NCBI GenBank assembly: GCA_964385645.1
Contig: CAYLPT010000046.1
Location: 1 to 22,803 of the forward strand
Direction of reading: 5' to 3'
DNA length: 22,803 nucleotides
Source: CAYLPT01 sp964385645
GTDB taxonomy: Bacteria > Armatimonadota > Hebobacteria > Hebobacterales > Hebobacteraceae
Every line of letters starts with the position of its first letter. Within the stretch, counting starts at the first letter, position 1. Positions 21,973 to 22,803 of the stretch are shown piece by piece. A program made the position numbers and the translations under genes. The notes under the pieces were generated by a model. It was given only the letters and a program-made list of their open reading frames with translations, was not told where the DNA came from and made no database searches.

Positions 21973-22803
21973 TCAAGCGCCGGCGGTCTGCTCCACGACC
22001 TTGGCCAGGCGGGCGAAGTGGCGCTTGAGGGACCGATAGAGCCCCCGATACACGGGATAGTACCTGCCATAGCCGGCCCGGGCCCGTCGGTTGGGCTCGA
22101 CTGGCTCTCGCGTGCGCACCAGGGCGCGGCAGGCCGCCGGCACATCTGGCCACACCCCTCCTCCGACGCCCCCCAGCAGCGCGGCGCCGAAGGCCGCGCC
22201 CTCGTCAATCTCCATGCCCATGAGCGGGGTGCCGAAGACGTCGCTCTGCATCTGGCGCCAGAAGGCGCTTCGAGAGCCGCCACCGGTGCTCCTGACCTCT
22301 CCGATGGGCAGCTCCATCTCCCGGAAGATCTCCAGCGAGTCGCGCAGCCCGTAGCAGACGCCCTCCAGGATGGCGCGGGCCAGGTGGGCCTTGGTGTGCC
22401 GGAGTCCGAGCCCGAGGAAGACGCCCCGCGCGTGCGGGTCGGCGTGAGGGGTGCGCTCGCCGGTCATGTAGGGCAGGAAGATGAGGCCCTCGGAGCCCAG
22501 GGGGGCCTCGGCCGCCCGCTCGACGATCACCACATAGGGGTCAATGCCGCGGCGCTCGGCCTCCGCGCGCTCCTCCGCGCAGAGCTCGTCTCGGAACCAG
22601 CGCAGCGAGCCCCCCGCCATGAGCATAACGCCCATCGCGTGCCACTGCCCCGGGACCGCGTGGCAGAAGGTGTGCACCCGCAGCTTGGGGTCCATCTTCG
22701 GCTCGCGCATCGGCGCGAAGATGGTCCCCGAGGTGCCCACCGACACCTGCACGATCCCCTCCTCGATGACGCCGTTGCCCACCGCGCTGCACGCGTTGTC
22801 ACC
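21973..22803 (-). CDS. FGGY carbohydrate kinase, xylulokinase-like, 5' truncated
   Basis: The last 276 residues of an FGGY kinase; the start is beyond the right edge. Family landmarks: GDNACSAVG at the edge, VSVGTSGTIFAP, FLPYMTGERTPHADPHARGVFLGL, and STGGGSRSAFWRQMQSDVFGTPLMGMEIDEGAAFGAALLGGVG, which holds the adenosine-binding GGGS/A-R-S segment and the E-GAA-GAAL signature. The visible part is most like xylulokinase (XylB), which phosphorylates D-xylulose for the pentose phosphate pathway; other pentulose kinases are possible. The C-terminus (YGRYYPVYRGLYRSLKRHF) is the usual end. It is the most upstream visible gene of the minus-strand group that includes the GHMP kinase. Confidence 0.88.
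   Translation of the reverse strand, partial: GDNACSAVGNGVIEEGIVQVSVGTSGTIFAPMREPKMDPKLRVHTFCHAVPGQWHAMGVMLMAGGSLRWFRDELCAEERAEAERRGIDPYVVIVERAAEAPLGSEGLIFLPYMTGERTPHADPHARGVFLGLGLRHTKAHLARAILEGVCYGLRDSLEIFREMELPIGEVRSTGGGSRSAFWRQMQSDVFGTPLMGMEIDEGAAFGAALLGGVGGGVWPDVPAACRALVRTREPVEPNRRARAGYGRYYPVYRGLYRSLKRHFARLAKVVEQTAGA

Noticed and set aside
19619..22039. 806-codon plus-strand open frame crossing three minus-strand genes
   Set aside because: It runs through the propeller, FmdB and GHMP kinase genes and their gaps, all of which have clear family motifs on the other strand; the long frame comes from GC bias.
1..22803. CRISPR arrays, tRNA or rRNA genes, transposases, phage integrases
   Set aside because: No regularly spaced repeats, cloverleaf or rRNA-like sequence, and no transposase or integrase motifs were seen in any coding region.

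Overview
The window is a GC-rich, gene-dense bacterial segment (mostly 0 to 100 bp between genes) with no rRNA, tRNA, CRISPR array or recognisable insertion sequence. Gene content suggests a heterotroph with an anaerobic or microaerophilic side: tungsten-type aldehyde:ferredoxin oxidoreductase with a four-cluster ferredoxin, FeoB with DtxR-type regulators, lactate-racemase-like LarA, 6-phosphogluconate dehydrogenase, an FGGY sugar kinase and a GHMP sugar kinase. The large S55-peptidase/propeller protein and the glycosidase-like propeller fit lineages such as Armatimonadota or related uncultured phyla, but the phylum cannot be fixed from this sequence.

Layout. 1-1994 (minus): truncated larA-like gene downstream of gnd. 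2097-3983 (plus): a promoter, a single-HKD PLD-type nuclease with a C-terminal winged-helix-like domain, a GNAT acetyltransferase and a small cupin. 4088-6455 (plus): Fe-S electron-transfer protein and AOR, overlapping by 77 nt. 6529-10988 (plus): the remains of a PIG-L deacetylase 5' end, a type II restriction-modification pair, an intact PIG-L deacetylase and a NagB-like sugar-phosphate isomerase/deaminase. 11179-14710 (plus): a strong sigma70-type promoter overlapped at its start point by a TTAGG/CCTAA palindrome, then a DtxR-like regulator, FeoB and a second DtxR-like protein with an eroded DNA-binding domain. 14717-18586 (minus): a 1289-aa secreted S55-peptidase/beta-propeller/Ig-like protein. 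18758-19528 (plus): an SDR oxidoreductase. 19544-22803 (minus): a membrane-anchored glycosidase-like propeller, an FmdB zinc ribbon, a GHMP sugar kinase and the 3' part of a xylulokinase-like gene.

How the parts fit. The flanks look like sugar-acid and pentose metabolism (Gnd, xylulokinase-like kinase, SDR, GHMP kinase, LarA). The PIG-L and NagB-like genes overlap by 4 nt and probably act in sequence on an N-acetylated amino sugar, but the NagB-like protein has altered active-site positions. The iron-uptake operon looks autoregulated by its first gene.

The most interesting architecture is at 6529-9269. The first 15 codons of a PIG-L gene occur twice, exactly 2,691 bp apart with aligned start codons, and between the two copies lie only the restriction and modification genes. 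This looks like a restriction-modification cassette inserted at, or recombined into, the start of the PIG-L gene. The S55 protein is also notable because its two peptidase half-motifs appear in the opposite order to SpoIVB.
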